Positions 1 to 8,293 of a stretch of 9,900 bases of DNA are shown in pieces. The position numbers and the translations under genes were made by a program. The stretch is from an uncultured Rikenellaceae bacterium. GTDB lineage: Bacteria; Bacteroidota; Bacteroidia; Bacteroidales; Rikenellaceae. The stretch lies in the NCBI GenBank assembly GCA_947176715.1, contig CAMWRR010000051.1, forward strand, positions 1 through 9,900, given 5' to 3'. Under the pieces are notes generated by a model. The model did not search any database and was not told the origin of the DNA. It saw only the letters and a program-made list of their open reading frames with translations. Numbering within the stretch: the first letter of the stretch is position 1; every line of letters starts with the position of its first letter.

Positions 1-372
1 CTCGGTGTTGGAGTGACGTAGCGAATATAGCTCGTAGGCCCGCGACACCGCTTTCATGAAACGGTCGAACGAGAACGGTTTGACCAGATAGTCTATGGCC
101 GCCAGATCGAACCCCTCCAAAGCGTGGTTCTGGTATGCCGTGGTGAATATCAGCATGGGTGGGTTGGTCAGGAGCGATGCCAGCTCCAAGCCCGATATAT
201 GCGGCATGTTGATGTCCAGAAAGAGCAGATCGACCTGCCCGTTCTGCAACACGCTTATGGCCTCCACGCCGCTGGCGCAGGTATCGAGGCTGTCGATGAA
301 CGGTACTTTGGCACAAAAAGCCTTTATTATCTCCAATGCGAGCGGTTCGTCGTCTACGGCTAAACATTTCAT
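1..372 (-). CDS. LytTR-type response regulator, receiver domain (C-terminus cut by window edge)
   Basis: This is the N-terminal 124 residues of a response regulator; the frame stays open to base 1, so the output domain is outside the window. The whole receiver domain is visible: acidic pair D7/D8 (VDDEP), phosphoacceptor D53 in LFLDINMP, switch threonine T78 in FTTAY, and lysine K98 in DYLVKPF. The pattern IFTTAYxxHALEGF followed by DYLVKPF is typical of receivers joined to a LytTR DNA-binding domain. That, and the LytS-type kinase just upstream, make a LytTR output domain likely, but it is inferred and not seen. The ATG at 372 directly precedes the receiver's first beta strand and has a weak AAGAG upstream. 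It follows the kinase gene by 69 bp with no promoter in the gap, so it is probably the last known gene of the receptor-kinase-regulator unit and the kinase's phosphorylation partner. Confidence 0.9.
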   Translation of the reverse strand, partial: MKCLAVDDEPLALEIIKAFCAKVPFIDSLDTCASGVEAISVLQNGQVDLLFLDINMPHISGLELASLLTNPPMLIFTTAYQNHALEGFDLAAIDYLVKPFSFDRFMKAVSRAYELYSLRHSNTE

Positions 373-397
373 CTCTTACAGGTTGAGTCGTCTGTTG

Positions 398-419
398 TCG
401 TCCGGAACTTCGGGGACGA
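398..419 (-). other. small inverted repeat in the kinase-regulator gap
   Basis: TCGTCC (398-403) and GGACGA (414-419) form a perfect 6-bp stem with a 10-nt loop in the 69-bp gap between the kinase stop and the regulator start. No T-run follows on the minus strand, so it is not an intrinsic terminator. It could be a weak RNA processing or stability element, or chance. Confidence 0.3.
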
Positions 420-441
420 TACTATGTAAAGCGATACGGCG

Positions 442-1608
442 TTACACGTTAGGATTGTCGTCGCCGTTGTCGCTACTCAAAGGTATCGACAAATATACGA
501 AAAATTCACCGTTCCTCTCTTCGGCTCTGAAAGCGTGCTTTTCGGGGTAGAGTAGCTCTAACCGGCGTTTTATGTTCCTGATACCTAATCCGCCCGCGTT
601 ATCATCCTTTTTCTCTATGCCTACTATCCGGTTCTTTACCTCCATGACCAACCGTCCGTCGCCTATCTTCAGTTTTATGTCTATGTACGACGCTTCGGAT
701 GAGTCTATACCGTATTTGAACGCGTTCTCTATCAACGGTATGAGCAATAGCGGCTCTATGCGGTATGGTTCCGTGGTCCCCTCTTTTACGAACGTCAGTT
801 TCGTCTTGTCGGTAAGACGCAACTGTTGCAGCCCCAAGTAGTTCTCTATCACCGATATCTCGTCGGAGAGCGACACGCTGCTACGGTCGGTCTCGTAGAG
901 CATGTATCTCAGAATGGACGATAGTTTGAGTACGGCGTTGGAGGCCGTGTCGGAGTATGGTATCGTCAGCGAGTATATGGAGTTGAGGGCGTTGAACAGG
1001 AAGTGAGGGTTGATCTGCGCTTTGAGATAGTCGAGCTCTGAGGCTATATGTTCACGCTCTATCTCCTTGCGGCGTTGCTCCTCGAATTTCCACCGTTTGG
1101 TGAGTCCGAGCATGAGGCTTACGGCGTATACCAGCAACATGCGCGATATCATGGGTTGGTTCTGACGCGATACGGGGTTGTACTGCCTGATGTCGTAACA
1201 TTTGGTTATTTCACGCTCTATCCTGTGTATCATCTCGTCGCGGCTTCTTCCGTATATCTGTTCGGCACTGCTCTCTATTATGTGTTCCAGCCGGTGTCCG
1301 AGATCTATCCTGCGCCAATATTGCATATAGCTTTTCTGTGCGGCGAACGTTGCCGTCAACAGCATTAGCGACGATAGCGCGTAGAGTACCGACCGCCTCT
1401 TTATCATAAGACGCGGAATGAGTACAAGGTAGTTGACATAGAATATGACCAGATAACAGAACCACATCGGCAGGTTGAACTTGAGCTGCCATGTGTTGAA
1501 TCTCATGTCGTCGGTGTTGACGAGCGTTATTACCAGAACCACGAGCCATGCCGCAGTGTGAAGCGACAGGCTCTTGGTATTGGTCTCTATGAATCGGTTG
1601 AGTCTCAT
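442..1608 (-). CDS. LytS-type sensor histidine kinase (His_kinase + HATPase_c)
   Basis: A 388-residue membrane sensor kinase that should phosphorylate the response regulator encoded next. The N-terminal third is hydrophobic, with about four predicted membrane helices (roughly residues 15-31, 46-65, 73-90 and 154-170). The segment at about 91-153 is charged and polar and is probably the sensing loop; I see no known sensor domain in it. A short linker rich in Glu/Arg (172-195) leads to the His_kinase signature with phosphoacceptor H202 in QINPHFLFN. The ATP-binding domain has its N box at 291-298 (PLIENAFK) and a glycine box at 339-345 (GGLGIRN). Layout and length fit the Bacteroidetes LytS/YehU-like family. 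The ATG at 1608 is preceded by AAAGAGA, one of the few plausible ribosome sites here. The start lies 12 bp after the stop of the outer-membrane protein gene, so the two are almost certainly co-transcribed. The stimulus is unknown. Confidence 0.93.
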   Translation of the reverse strand: MRLNRFIETNTKSLSLHTAAWLVVLVITLVNTDDMRFNTWQLKFNLPMWFCYLVIFYVNYLVLIPRLMIKRRSVLYALSSLMLLTATFAAQKSYMQYWRRIDLGHRLEHIIESSAEQIYGRSRDEMIHRIEREITKCYDIRQYNPVSRQNQPMISRMLLVYAVSLMLGLTKRWKFEEQRRKEIEREHIASELDYLKAQINPHFLFNALNSIYSLTIPYSDTASNAVLKLSSILRYMLYETDRSSVSLSDEISVIENYLGLQQLRLTDKTKLTFVKEGTTEPYRIEPLLLIPLIENAFKYGIDSSEASYIDIKLKIGDGRLVMEVKNRIVGIEKKDDNAGGLGIRNIKRRLELLYPEKHAFRAEERNGEFFVYLSIPLSSDNGDDNPNV

Positions 1609-1620
1609 TTATCTCTTTTT

Positions 1621-4452
1621 TTAGTGTCTCATTCCACCGCCGGCACCTCCCGGAGGGGGACCCATAGGCGCTCCGCCCATAGGACGCATGGCGCGGTCGT
1701 AATCGGGGCGGGTATTGGTGTTGCCGCTTTTACCGCTCATGGTGTTGAACTTGTAGCTGAACGAGAACATGATGTAACGTCTCAGTACGCTCGATGTGCT
1801 ACGCTGTGTGTAGGTGTCGCTCACTGTGTAGCTCAGGCTTTTGGCCTGGTCGAGCAGGTCGAAGCCGCTGATGCGTATCTCTGCGTTCTGTTTCTTGAGG
1901 AACTTCTTGCCTATGCCGGCGTTGAGCAGGTTGTAGTTGTTGTCTACGTTATCGCCGGTAGAGTACCAGTTGAAGTTGTAAGAGTAGTCGGCGTTGAGGA
2001 AGAAGCCTTTCCAGAATATCCAGTTGAGGCGTACCCCGGCCCGTTCGTTCACGTAGGTGCGGTTGTTGGAGCTACGTTCGCCGGTTGAGTTGGAGTAGGT
2101 CACTCCCGTTTCCGACATTACGGTGAAGTCGACGTTCTGCGATATGTTGCTGGTAAGGTTCAGGTTGAAACGGCCGCTGTTGTTCATGCTGTAGTTTTTG
2201 AGTCCGTTGTAGAGCGACGGTGTACGCGATGCGGTGTAGCCTATGCCCGTGTTGATGTTGCTCCTGATACGGGGCAGAGAGCCCGACCAGTTGAGGAAGG
2301 TGTTGAAGCTCCATTTGCCGTTGATGTTGACGGGGGAGGTAAGCTCTGCGCCCTGTTGTACGTTCACGCCGTTTATTATCTCGTCTGTTTCGAGTATGCG
2401 GGTGTCGTTGGCGAAGCCGTTCATAGTGTTGCTGAAGAAGGCTATGAGGAATATGTTGGTCGACTTCTCTATATTGGTCGACATGTAAGAGAAGCTCAGG
2501 TCGCTTACGTAGCTTTGGTCGAGGTTGGGGTTACCTACCGATACGCGTAAGGGGTTGCTGTTGTCGACCACATCCTGCAACTGCGTCATGGACGGGAGGC
2601 TCGGACGACCGCGGAACGAAATGCTCATTCGCTTGCTCTTGGTGAAATAGTAGTCCATGCGGGCGTTTGCCAGTACACTGTTGAACGTGTAGTCATACCT
2701 GTTCTGCATGGGGAACGTATAGTCGTTCTGCAACGTAGAGTTCTGGAAGTCGGCGCTCAGGTTGAGGGTGATCTTATCCTTTATGCGGTAGTTGTAGCCG
2801 ATACCTCCGCTGTTGTTGAGATAGTTGCGCGTGAATACGTTGGAGAGTGCCGATTCGAGCTCGTATGTCTCTCTGTCGTGGTCGAATACGTAGGTGAGTT
2901 TGTCGGCGTCGTTCCATGTGTACGATACGCGGTAGTTGGCCATCAGAGACGATTTGTCGTCTATCTTGAAGGTGTAGGAGAGACGTCCGCCCACGCTGTT
3001 GTCTGTCTCGTTGTTGATAGAGTTCTGGTTTATCAACGAGTCTATTTTCTGAGCCTGCCTGTAGAAACTGTTGCTGCCGAATACGGTCTGCGTCTTGTCG
3101 TTGTGGCTGACGTTGAAGTTGGTACTCATCGATAATATGTGTTTCGACGAGAAGTTGTGCATCCAGTTGAGGCTTGCCCCCACACGGAAGCTCTTGGAGT
3201 CGTCCTTGGTCTCGGTGGTAGCCGTGTTGGTGGTGACGCCGTCCTGTATGTTGGTCATGTCGCTTATCTGCAGACCGTCGGAGGTGTTGTAGGTGAAGTT
3301 GGGACGGAATATTATGCGGTCGTTGTCGCTTACCCGGCTCTCGAGGTTGCCTCGCAGAGAGTGCGAGAAGCTGTTGGTGTTGCTTGCGGTGTTCTCTGTA
3401 TAGTAACGCGACAGATAGGCGCTGGTGGCGTCGTAGTCGCGGTATAGCGATGTTATATTGGTGTTCTTTAGGTTGTTGAATACATAATCGATGTTGGCCG
3501 ATGTCTTCCGGCCCGCTTTGCTGGTAAATTCGCCCGAGTAGTTGAGCTTGACGCCGGCAGCCGTTTGCAGTCCGCTACGTCCCCACCCGCCGTAGAAACG
3601 TCCGCCGGAGGTGGCCGACTGGTTGATGTCGTTCAGGCCGAAACCTACGGTGATGCGGTGGTCGCCGAGGAACATGTTGGTGTTCGCCTTGACGTTGTAG
3701 TGGTTGTCCGGCAGACCGTAGCCTACGATGTAGTCGCCGAAGAACGCGTTGTTGCGTTTGGCTTTGGTGACTATGTTGATGGTCTTGACGCGTTCGCCGT
3801 CGTCTACGCCCGAGAATTTGGCGTCGTCGCTAAGTTCGTCGAACACCTGTATGTTCTCTATCACGTCGGCCGGGAGCGACGAGAGTGCGGTGGCAGGGTC
3901 GTCGCGGAAGTAGTTCTTGCCGTCTACCGTGATGCGGGTGATGGCTTCGCCGCCTTGCGACGGAGAGCCGTTCTCCACCGTCATGCCGGGCATCTTGGCT
4001 ATGAGGTCGGCCGCTGTGGCGTCGGGGTTGACCTTGAACGCGTCGGCGTTGTACTGTACCGTGTCGCCCATCTGTTTGGCTATGGGGGCGCGTCCCTTGA
4101 CCACCACCTCGCCCGCGTTTATCGACTCGGGTGTCATGCGTATGGGTCCCTCGTATGTGTTGGTGGCTTTGGTGGGGGTATAGTCCAAAGAGAGGGTTTT
4201 GTAACCGAGGTACGATACCTCTATCTTATTGACTACGCCTCTTTTGAGCCCGCTGAGGCTGAATACCCCCTTCTCGTCGGTGATGGCGCCGTGCGAGCTA
4301 CCCTCTATGAGGATGGTGGCCCCTATGAGAGGCGAGTTGTCGCTCTCGTCGATAACGGTGCCTTTGAGCACGGTGTTTCCCTGTGCCCACGACACCGTAC
4401 ACGTCGCCACGGCTATGAGCGTAAGTACAGTTGTCTTAAAAGAGTTTTTCAT
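1621..4452 (-). CDS. TonB-receptor-like outer-membrane beta-barrel protein (CarboxypepD_reg-like + plug + OMP_b-brl_3 type barrel)
   Basis: A 943-residue outer-membrane protein. A signal peptide (residues 1-23, cut at SWA/QG) is followed by a CarboxypepD_reg-like domain (about 28-110, with GTVIDESDNSPLIGATI and a conserved DEKGVFSL stretch). Next come a GEVVVKG segment (114-120) that could serve as TonB box and a plug-like region (about 121-230, with VDGKNYFRDDP and GERVKTINIVTKAK). The rest is alternating aromatic/polar beta strands rich in Asn, Ser and Tyr. The final strand ends near residue 904 (RRYIMFSFSYKF). After it comes a 39-residue Met/Gly/Pro-rich tail, unusual because barrels normally stop at the last aromatic residue. 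The overall design matches the outer-membrane beta-barrel family related to TonB-dependent receptors. No SusD-like partner is adjacent, so it is not an ordinary SusCD glycan importer. The ligand is unknown. The ATG at 4452 is fixed by the signal peptide. It heads the operon with the kinase and response regulator. Confidence 0.9.
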   Translation of the reverse strand: MKNSFKTTVLTLIAVATCTVSWAQGNTVLKGTVIDESDNSPLIGATILIEGSSHGAITDEKGVFSLSGLKRGVVNKIEVSYLGYKTLSLDYTPTKATNTYEGPIRMTPESINAGEVVVKGRAPIAKQMGDTVQYNADAFKVNPDATAADLIAKMPGMTVENGSPSQGGEAITRITVDGKNYFRDDPATALSSLPADVIENIQVFDELSDDAKFSGVDDGERVKTINIVTKAKRNNAFFGDYIVGYGLPDNHYNVKANTNMFLGDHRITVGFGLNDINQSATSGGRFYGGWGRSGLQTAAGVKLNYSGEFTSKAGRKTSANIDYVFNNLKNTNITSLYRDYDATSAYLSRYYTENTASNTNSFSHSLRGNLESRVSDNDRIIFRPNFTYNTSDGLQISDMTNIQDGVTTNTATTETKDDSKSFRVGASLNWMHNFSSKHILSMSTNFNVSHNDKTQTVFGSNSFYRQAQKIDSLINQNSINNETDNSVGGRLSYTFKIDDKSSLMANYRVSYTWNDADKLTYVFDHDRETYELESALSNVFTRNYLNNSGGIGYNYRIKDKITLNLSADFQNSTLQNDYTFPMQNRYDYTFNSVLANARMDYYFTKSKRMSISFRGRPSLPSMTQLQDVVDNSNPLRVSVGNPNLDQSYVSDLSFSYMSTNIEKSTNIFLIAFFSNTMNGFANDTRILETDEIINGVNVQQGAELTSPVNINGKWSFNTFLNWSGSLPRIRSNINTGIGYTASRTPSLYNGLKNYSMNNSGRFNLNLTSNISQNVDFTVMSETGVTYSNSTGERSSNNRTYVNERAGVRLNWIFWKGFFLNADYSYNFNWYSTGDNVDNNYNLLNAGIGKKFLKKQNAEIRISGFDLLDQAKSLSYTVSDTYTQRSTSSVLRRYIMFSFSYKFNTMSGKSGNTNTRPDYDRAMRPMGGAPMGPPPGGAGGGMRH
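1624..1740 (-). other. Met/Gly/Pro-rich C-terminal tail of the outer-membrane protein
   Basis: Residues 905-943 of the barrel protein lie beyond the predicted last beta strand. The tail begins with a polar linker (MSGKSGNTNTRPDYDR) and ends in a low-complexity stretch built from Met, Gly, Pro and Ala, finishing GGGMRH. It should face the periplasm, since barrel termini lie on that side. It holds five Met and a terminal His, so weak soft-metal binding or a protein contact is imaginable; this is inference only. Confidence 0.6.
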
Positions 4453-4487
4453 TATTCTGTGTTTTCGTTTTTCGATTTTTCCTAATG

Positions 4488-4517
4488 CAAAACTAAGTCA
4501 AGATGCAGTAAAACGAA
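4488..4517 (-). promoter_or_regulatory. Bacteroidetes-type promoter for the outer-membrane protein operon
   Basis: Read on the minus strand, TAGTTTTG (4495-4488) matches the Bacteroidetes -7 consensus TAnnTTTG exactly. A TTCG element (4517-4514), three of four to TTTG, sits 18 nt upstream as a possible -33 box. Transcription would start near 4481, giving a leader of about 30 nt before the ATG at 4452. Confidence 0.6.
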
Positions 4518-4637
4518 CTTTTTTTAGACGAAATGGCAGTTTCGGTAGATGAAACGGTGCGATGAGCGGCTTTTATGTTAAGAGCGAATGCGTTTCTACA
4601 TGTATATAGCGGTTCGTAAAGGGGTCGGTGCCGCCTC

Positions 4638-4668
4638 TTTGTTTTTTAGGGGGAAATGTTTAACTTTG
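4638..4668 (+). promoter_or_regulatory. Bacteroidetes-type promoter for the peptidase gene pair
   Basis: TTTG (4638-4641), a 19-nt spacer and TAACTTTG (4661-4668) together match the -33/-7 consensus of Bacteroidetes housekeeping promoters perfectly. Transcription would start near 4675, about 24 nt before the ATG at 4699. It is back to back with the minus-strand promoter at 4488-4517; the 120 bp between them hold no other clear element. Confidence 0.75.
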
Positions 4669-4698
4669 GGGAATTGTAAATAAAACAAATTCACAGAT

Positions 4699-6090
4699 AT
4701 GTTCAAGAAAGAGATCTACGTAAAACGACGTAATATTCTAAGAAGCAAAGTAAAAAGCGGTCTTATACTGATGCCGGGTAACCGCGAGGCTCCGTATAAC
4801 TACCCCTCAAATACCTACCATTTCCGTCAGGACAGCACGTTTCTCTACTATTTCGGTCTCAACCACGCCGACATGGTAGGCGTTATCGACATAGACGCCG
4901 ACACCGACTGCATATATGCCAACGACTACACCATAGACGACATAATATGGATGGGCGACCAGCCCACGGTGCGTCAGTTGGCCGCCGAGGTGGGCGTTGG
5001 AACGACCTATCCCCTAAGGGAGCTTCAGGCCGTCGTGGCCAACGCGATAGCGTCGGGACGCAAGGTTCACTTCCTGCCCCCTTATCGTGCCGACATATCC
5101 TCTATGATAGAGCGTCTTTTGGGCATAAGCGCGGCATCGGTGCCTGTCTATGCCTCGCGCGAGCTTGTCTCAGCCGTCATATCCATGCGCGAGATAAAGG
5201 AGCCGGAGGAGATAGAGGAGATAGAGAAGGCGTGCGAGATAGGCTATGCCATGCACACCACGGCCATGCGTATGTGCCGTCCGGGTGTGTCGGAGCGCGA
5301 GATAGCCGGTGTGGTGGAGGGTATAGCCCTCAGTCGCGGCGCCGGTGTGTCGTTCCACAATATACTCTCGCAGAACGGACAGACTCTCCATAACCATAGC
5401 CATGACGGTATTCTCGAAGAGGGGCGCCTCATGCTTATGGATGCCGGTGCCGAGAACACCATGAACTATTGCTCCGACAATACGCGTACCATCCCCGTGG
5501 GCGGCAAGTTCAGCCCTCTGCAGCGCGATGTCTATAACGTACTCGTATCGGCGTTCGAGCATGCCATAGAGCTGATAAAGCCCGAGGTTCGTTACCTTGA
5601 CGTTCACCTTGCGGCATGTAGGCGTATCACGGAGGGGCTAAAGGAGCTCGGTTTCATGAAAGGAGATGTCGACGAGGCCGTGGCGTCGGGTGCGCATGCC
5701 CTTTTCATGCCTCACGGTCTGGGCCATCAGATGGGGCTCGACGTACACGACATGGAGGGCCTTGGCGAGACGGCCGTGGGTTACGACTCGCAGACCGAGC
5801 GTAGCGCGCAGTTCGGGCTCGCCTCGTTGCGTATGGGCAAGAAGCTGCGCAAAGGTCATGTCATAACCTGCGAGCCCGGTATCTACTTCATACCCGCGCT
5901 TCTCGACAAGTGGGAGCGCGAGCACATCAACAGCTCGTTCATCGACTACGACAAGGTCCGCTCTATGGCCACCTTCGGAGGCATGCGCGTAGAGGACGAC
6001 ATACTCGTCACCGAGACGGGCCGCAAGGTGTTGGGCGGCAGACGCATACCCTACACCGTTGCCCAGATAGAGGAGTTTATGGCAAAGTAA
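4699..6090 (+). CDS. pepP: Xaa-Pro aminopeptidase (aminopeptidase P, M24B)
   Basis: A 463-residue metallopeptidase that removes the N-terminal residue from peptides with proline in position 2. An aminopeptidase P N-terminal domain (about 1-135) includes the family stretch FRQDSTFLYYFGL. The pita-bread M24 domain (about 175-445) follows with all five metal ligands visible: D248 (MDAGAE), D260 (CSDNTRT), H343 (HGLGHQMGLDVHD), E392 (CEPGIY) and E432 (RVEDDILV). The spacing D248 to D260 is one residue longer than in E. coli PepP as I recall it. There is no signal peptide, so it acts in the cytoplasm. Length is normal for the family. The ATG at 4699 lies about 24 nt after the expected transcription start and has no Shine-Dalgarno, as is common in this phylum. 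The S46 peptidase gene starts 40 bp downstream and is probably in the same operon. Confidence 0.95.
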   Translation: MFKKEIYVKRRNILRSKVKSGLILMPGNREAPYNYPSNTYHFRQDSTFLYYFGLNHADMVGVIDIDADTDCIYANDYTIDDIIWMGDQPTVRQLAAEVGVGTTYPLRELQAVVANAIASGRKVHFLPPYRADISSMIERLLGISAASVPVYASRELVSAVISMREIKEPEEIEEIEKACEIGYAMHTTAMRMCRPGVSEREIAGVVEGIALSRGAGVSFHNILSQNGQTLHNHSHDGILEEGRLMLMDAGAENTMNYCSDNTRTIPVGGKFSPLQRDVYNVLVSAFEHAIELIKPEVRYLDVHLAACRRITEGLKELGFMKGDVDEAVASGAHALFMPHGLGHQMGLDVHDMEGLGETAVGYDSQTERSAQFGLASLRMGKKLRKGHVITCEPGIYFIPALLDKWEREHINSSFIDYDKVRSMATFGGMRVEDDILVTETGRKVLGGRRIPYTVAQIEEFMAK

Positions 6091-6130
6091 CGGACATTCA
6101 GGTATCTTGAAAAACATTAAACCATATAGC

Positions 6131-8275
6131 ATGAAAAAACGACTATTAGCGGCATTGTTGCTCTCTTTCGCGTGGGCATCTCCCGCACTGGCCGACGAGG
6201 GGATGTGGCTTCTGCCCTACATTCAGAAGCTCAATATCGCCGACATGAAGGCCAAAGGTCTCAAACTCGAGGCCGAGGATATCTATAACGCCAACGGCAG
6301 CTCGCTCAAGGATGCCATCGTCATATTCGGCGGCGGATGTACCGGCGAGGTGGTATCCGATCAGGGTCTGGTCTTCACCAACCACCATTGCGGCTACGGT
6401 GCCATACAGCAACACAGCACCGTGGAGCACGACTATCTGAAGGACGGTTTCTGGGCCGCATCGTTCGCCGAGGAGCTTCCCACACCGGGGCTTCAGGTCA
6501 CGTTCATACGCCATATAGAGGATGTCACCGACCGTGTCCTTAACAAGGTCACCGATGCCATGAGCGTGGAGAAGCGTGCCGAGACGATAAAGAAGAATAT
6601 CGACAAGATAACATCCAAGCTCAAACTCGGCGCGTTCGAGACGGCGCAGGTGCAGGAGATGTTGGGCGGCAACCAGTATATCCTGTTCGTAAAACAGGTC
6701 TTCACCGACATACGCATGGTGGGTGCGCCCCCCTCGTCGATAGGCAAGTTCGGCGGCGACACCGACAACTGGATGTGGCCCCGTCACACCGGCGACTTCT
6801 CCATATTCCGCATATATGCCGATAAGGACAACAATCCCGCGGCATACTCTCCCGACAACGTCCCCTACAAGCCGGCCAAATGGCTCCCGGTGTCGGTAGG
6901 CGGTGTCAAGGAGGGCGACTATGTGATGATTATGGGTTTTCCCGGCACCACCCAGCGTTATATGACCTCGTGGGAGATAGACAAGAAGCTGGAGGTCAGC
7001 AACCCCATACGCATCAAGTGCCGCGGCGTCCGTCAGGATGTGCTCAAAGCCGACATGATGGCCGACCCCAAGATCAAGATACAGTACGCGTCCAAATATG
7101 CCGGCTCGTCGAACTACTGGAAGAATGCCATAGGCGAGAGCCGCGGACTCAGACGTCTCGATGTCAAAGGCTCCAAAAAGGCCATAGAGGAGAGCTTCAC
7201 CCAGTGGGTCGAGGCCGACCCCGCACGCAAAGCCCTCTACGGCGATGCACTCCCCGCCATAGAGCGTAGCGTTGCCCGCACCCTCGAGGCCGAGGCCAAG
7301 GGTATGTACCTCTCGGAGACACTCTACAATATAGAGCTTATAAACATGGCCTATCGTCTGGCCGGTTACGATCTGGCCTCGAAGCTCGCCAATGGTGAGG
7401 ATGCCGAGGCCGTATTGCGTAGCTTCAAAGCGTTGGTCCCCAAGCTGTATAAGGATATAAACATGCCTACCGACAAGAAGGTGGCCAAGGCGATGATAGA
7501 GCTTTACATGGCCGATGTCGACAAGGCTGACTGGCCCTCTGCACTCTCGCTCATAGAGACAGAGGCGGGTGGCGATATAGATGCCGCGTTGGATTATCTT
7601 TACGACAACTCGATCTTCTCGTCTGAGGAGAAGCTGATGGCATTCCTTGAAAATCCCGATGCCGAAACCCTTAAAAACGATTACGCCTACATAGCGGCAG
7701 AGTCGTTGCTCGAGGCTATGCGCAAGGTGTCGGCCGAGAGGTCTATGGGCACCGACTATAAGACGGGCCATCGTCTCTTCATACGCGGACTCATGGAGCA
7801 GAACAGCGATAAGGTCTACTATCCGGATGCCAACTTCACCATTCGCATGACCTACGGCAACGTGCTCCCATACAAGGCCGCCGATGCCGTCAACTACGAT
7901 TATCGCACCACCATCAAGGGTATCATGGAGAAAGAGGACCCCAACAACGCCTACGAGTTCACCGTTCCGGAGAGGCTCAAGGAGCTTTACAAGGCGGAGG
8001 ATTACGGCCGTTACGGCGAGGACGGAACCCTATACGTAGGTTTCATCTCCAACAACGACATAACCGGCGGTAACTCGGGTAGCCCCGTAATCAACGGCAA
8101 AGGCGAGCTTGTCGGTTTGGCTTTCGACGGTAACTGGGAGGCCATGAGCGGCAATATCGCTTTCGAGCCCGAGTTGCAGCGTTGCATATCGGTGGATGTG
8201 CGTTACGTGCTCTTCGTTATAGACAAATATGCGGGTTGCACACGTATAATAGATGAGCTGGATATAGTGGAGTAG
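6131..8275 (+). CDS. dpp7: Secreted S46 dipeptidyl-peptidase, DPP7-type
   Basis: A 714-residue serine peptidase that releases dipeptides from the N-termini of oligopeptides, probably in the periplasm. A signal peptide (1-21, ALA/DEG) is followed by the chymotrypsin-like S46 fold split by a helical insert (about 280-560). Catalytic residues: H86 in TNHHCGYG, probably D222 in HTGDFSIFR, and S649 in GGNSGSP. C70 (GGGCTGE) and C87 are a conserved-looking cysteine pair. The residue 18 after the catalytic serine is Gly (G667 in AFDGNWEAMSG). In Porphyromonas gingivalis this position (673) is Gly in DPP7, which prefers hydrophobic P1 residues, and Arg in DPP11, which prefers Asp/Glu. The length fits the family. 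I chose the ATG at 6131 because the signal peptide starts there; an in-frame TTG at 6107 would add eight residues before it. It lies 40 bp after the aminopeptidase P gene with no promoter between, and ends at an intrinsic terminator. Confidence 0.94.
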   Translation: MKKRLLAALLLSFAWASPALADEGMWLLPYIQKLNIADMKAKGLKLEAEDIYNANGSSLKDAIVIFGGGCTGEVVSDQGLVFTNHHCGYGAIQQHSTVEHDYLKDGFWAASFAEELPTPGLQVTFIRHIEDVTDRVLNKVTDAMSVEKRAETIKKNIDKITSKLKLGAFETAQVQEMLGGNQYILFVKQVFTDIRMVGAPPSSIGKFGGDTDNWMWPRHTGDFSIFRIYADKDNNPAAYSPDNVPYKPAKWLPVSVGGVKEGDYVMIMGFPGTTQRYMTSWEIDKKLEVSNPIRIKCRGVRQDVLKADMMADPKIKIQYASKYAGSSNYWKNAIGESRGLRRLDVKGSKKAIEESFTQWVEADPARKALYGDALPAIERSVARTLEAEAKGMYLSETLYNIELINMAYRLAGYDLASKLANGEDAEAVLRSFKALVPKLYKDINMPTDKKVAKAMIELYMADVDKADWPSALSLIETEAGGDIDAALDYLYDNSIFSSEEKLMAFLENPDAETLKNDYAYIAAESLLEAMRKVSAERSMGTDYKTGHRLFIRGLMEQNSDKVYYPDANFTIRMTYGNVLPYKAADAVNYDYRTTIKGIMEKEDPNNAYEFTVPERLKELYKAEDYGRYGEDGTLYVGFISNNDITGGNSGSPVINGKGELVGLAFDGNWEAMSGNIAFEPELQRCISVDVRYVLFVIDKYAGCTRIIDELDIVE

Positions 8276-8293
8276 TCCGGCTCTTGGAGCTTG

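Noticed and set aside
4382..4452. Possible lipobox (VATC, C18) in the outer-membrane protein's signal peptide
   Set aside because: The residue before Cys is Thr, where Gly, Ala or Ser is required, and a good signal peptidase I site (SWA/QG) lies just after. Beta-barrel proteins of this family are not lipoproteins.
3565..4485. 306-codon plus-strand frame antisense to the start of the outer-membrane protein gene
   Set aside because: It is Val/Ala/Gly/Arg-rich with no recognisable motif and overlaps the receptor's signal peptide, regulatory-like domain and plug. It is a codon-bias shadow.
6107..6130. Upstream TTG start for the S46 peptidase
   Set aside because: It would place eight polar residues before a complete signal peptide that begins with ATG at 6131.
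6146..7771. 541-codon open frame on the minus strand, antisense to the S46 peptidase gene
   Set aside because: The plus-strand frame has clear S46 catalytic motifs. The antisense frame stays open because codon bias there avoids TTA, CTA and TCA in the sense strand, and its translation shows no domain.
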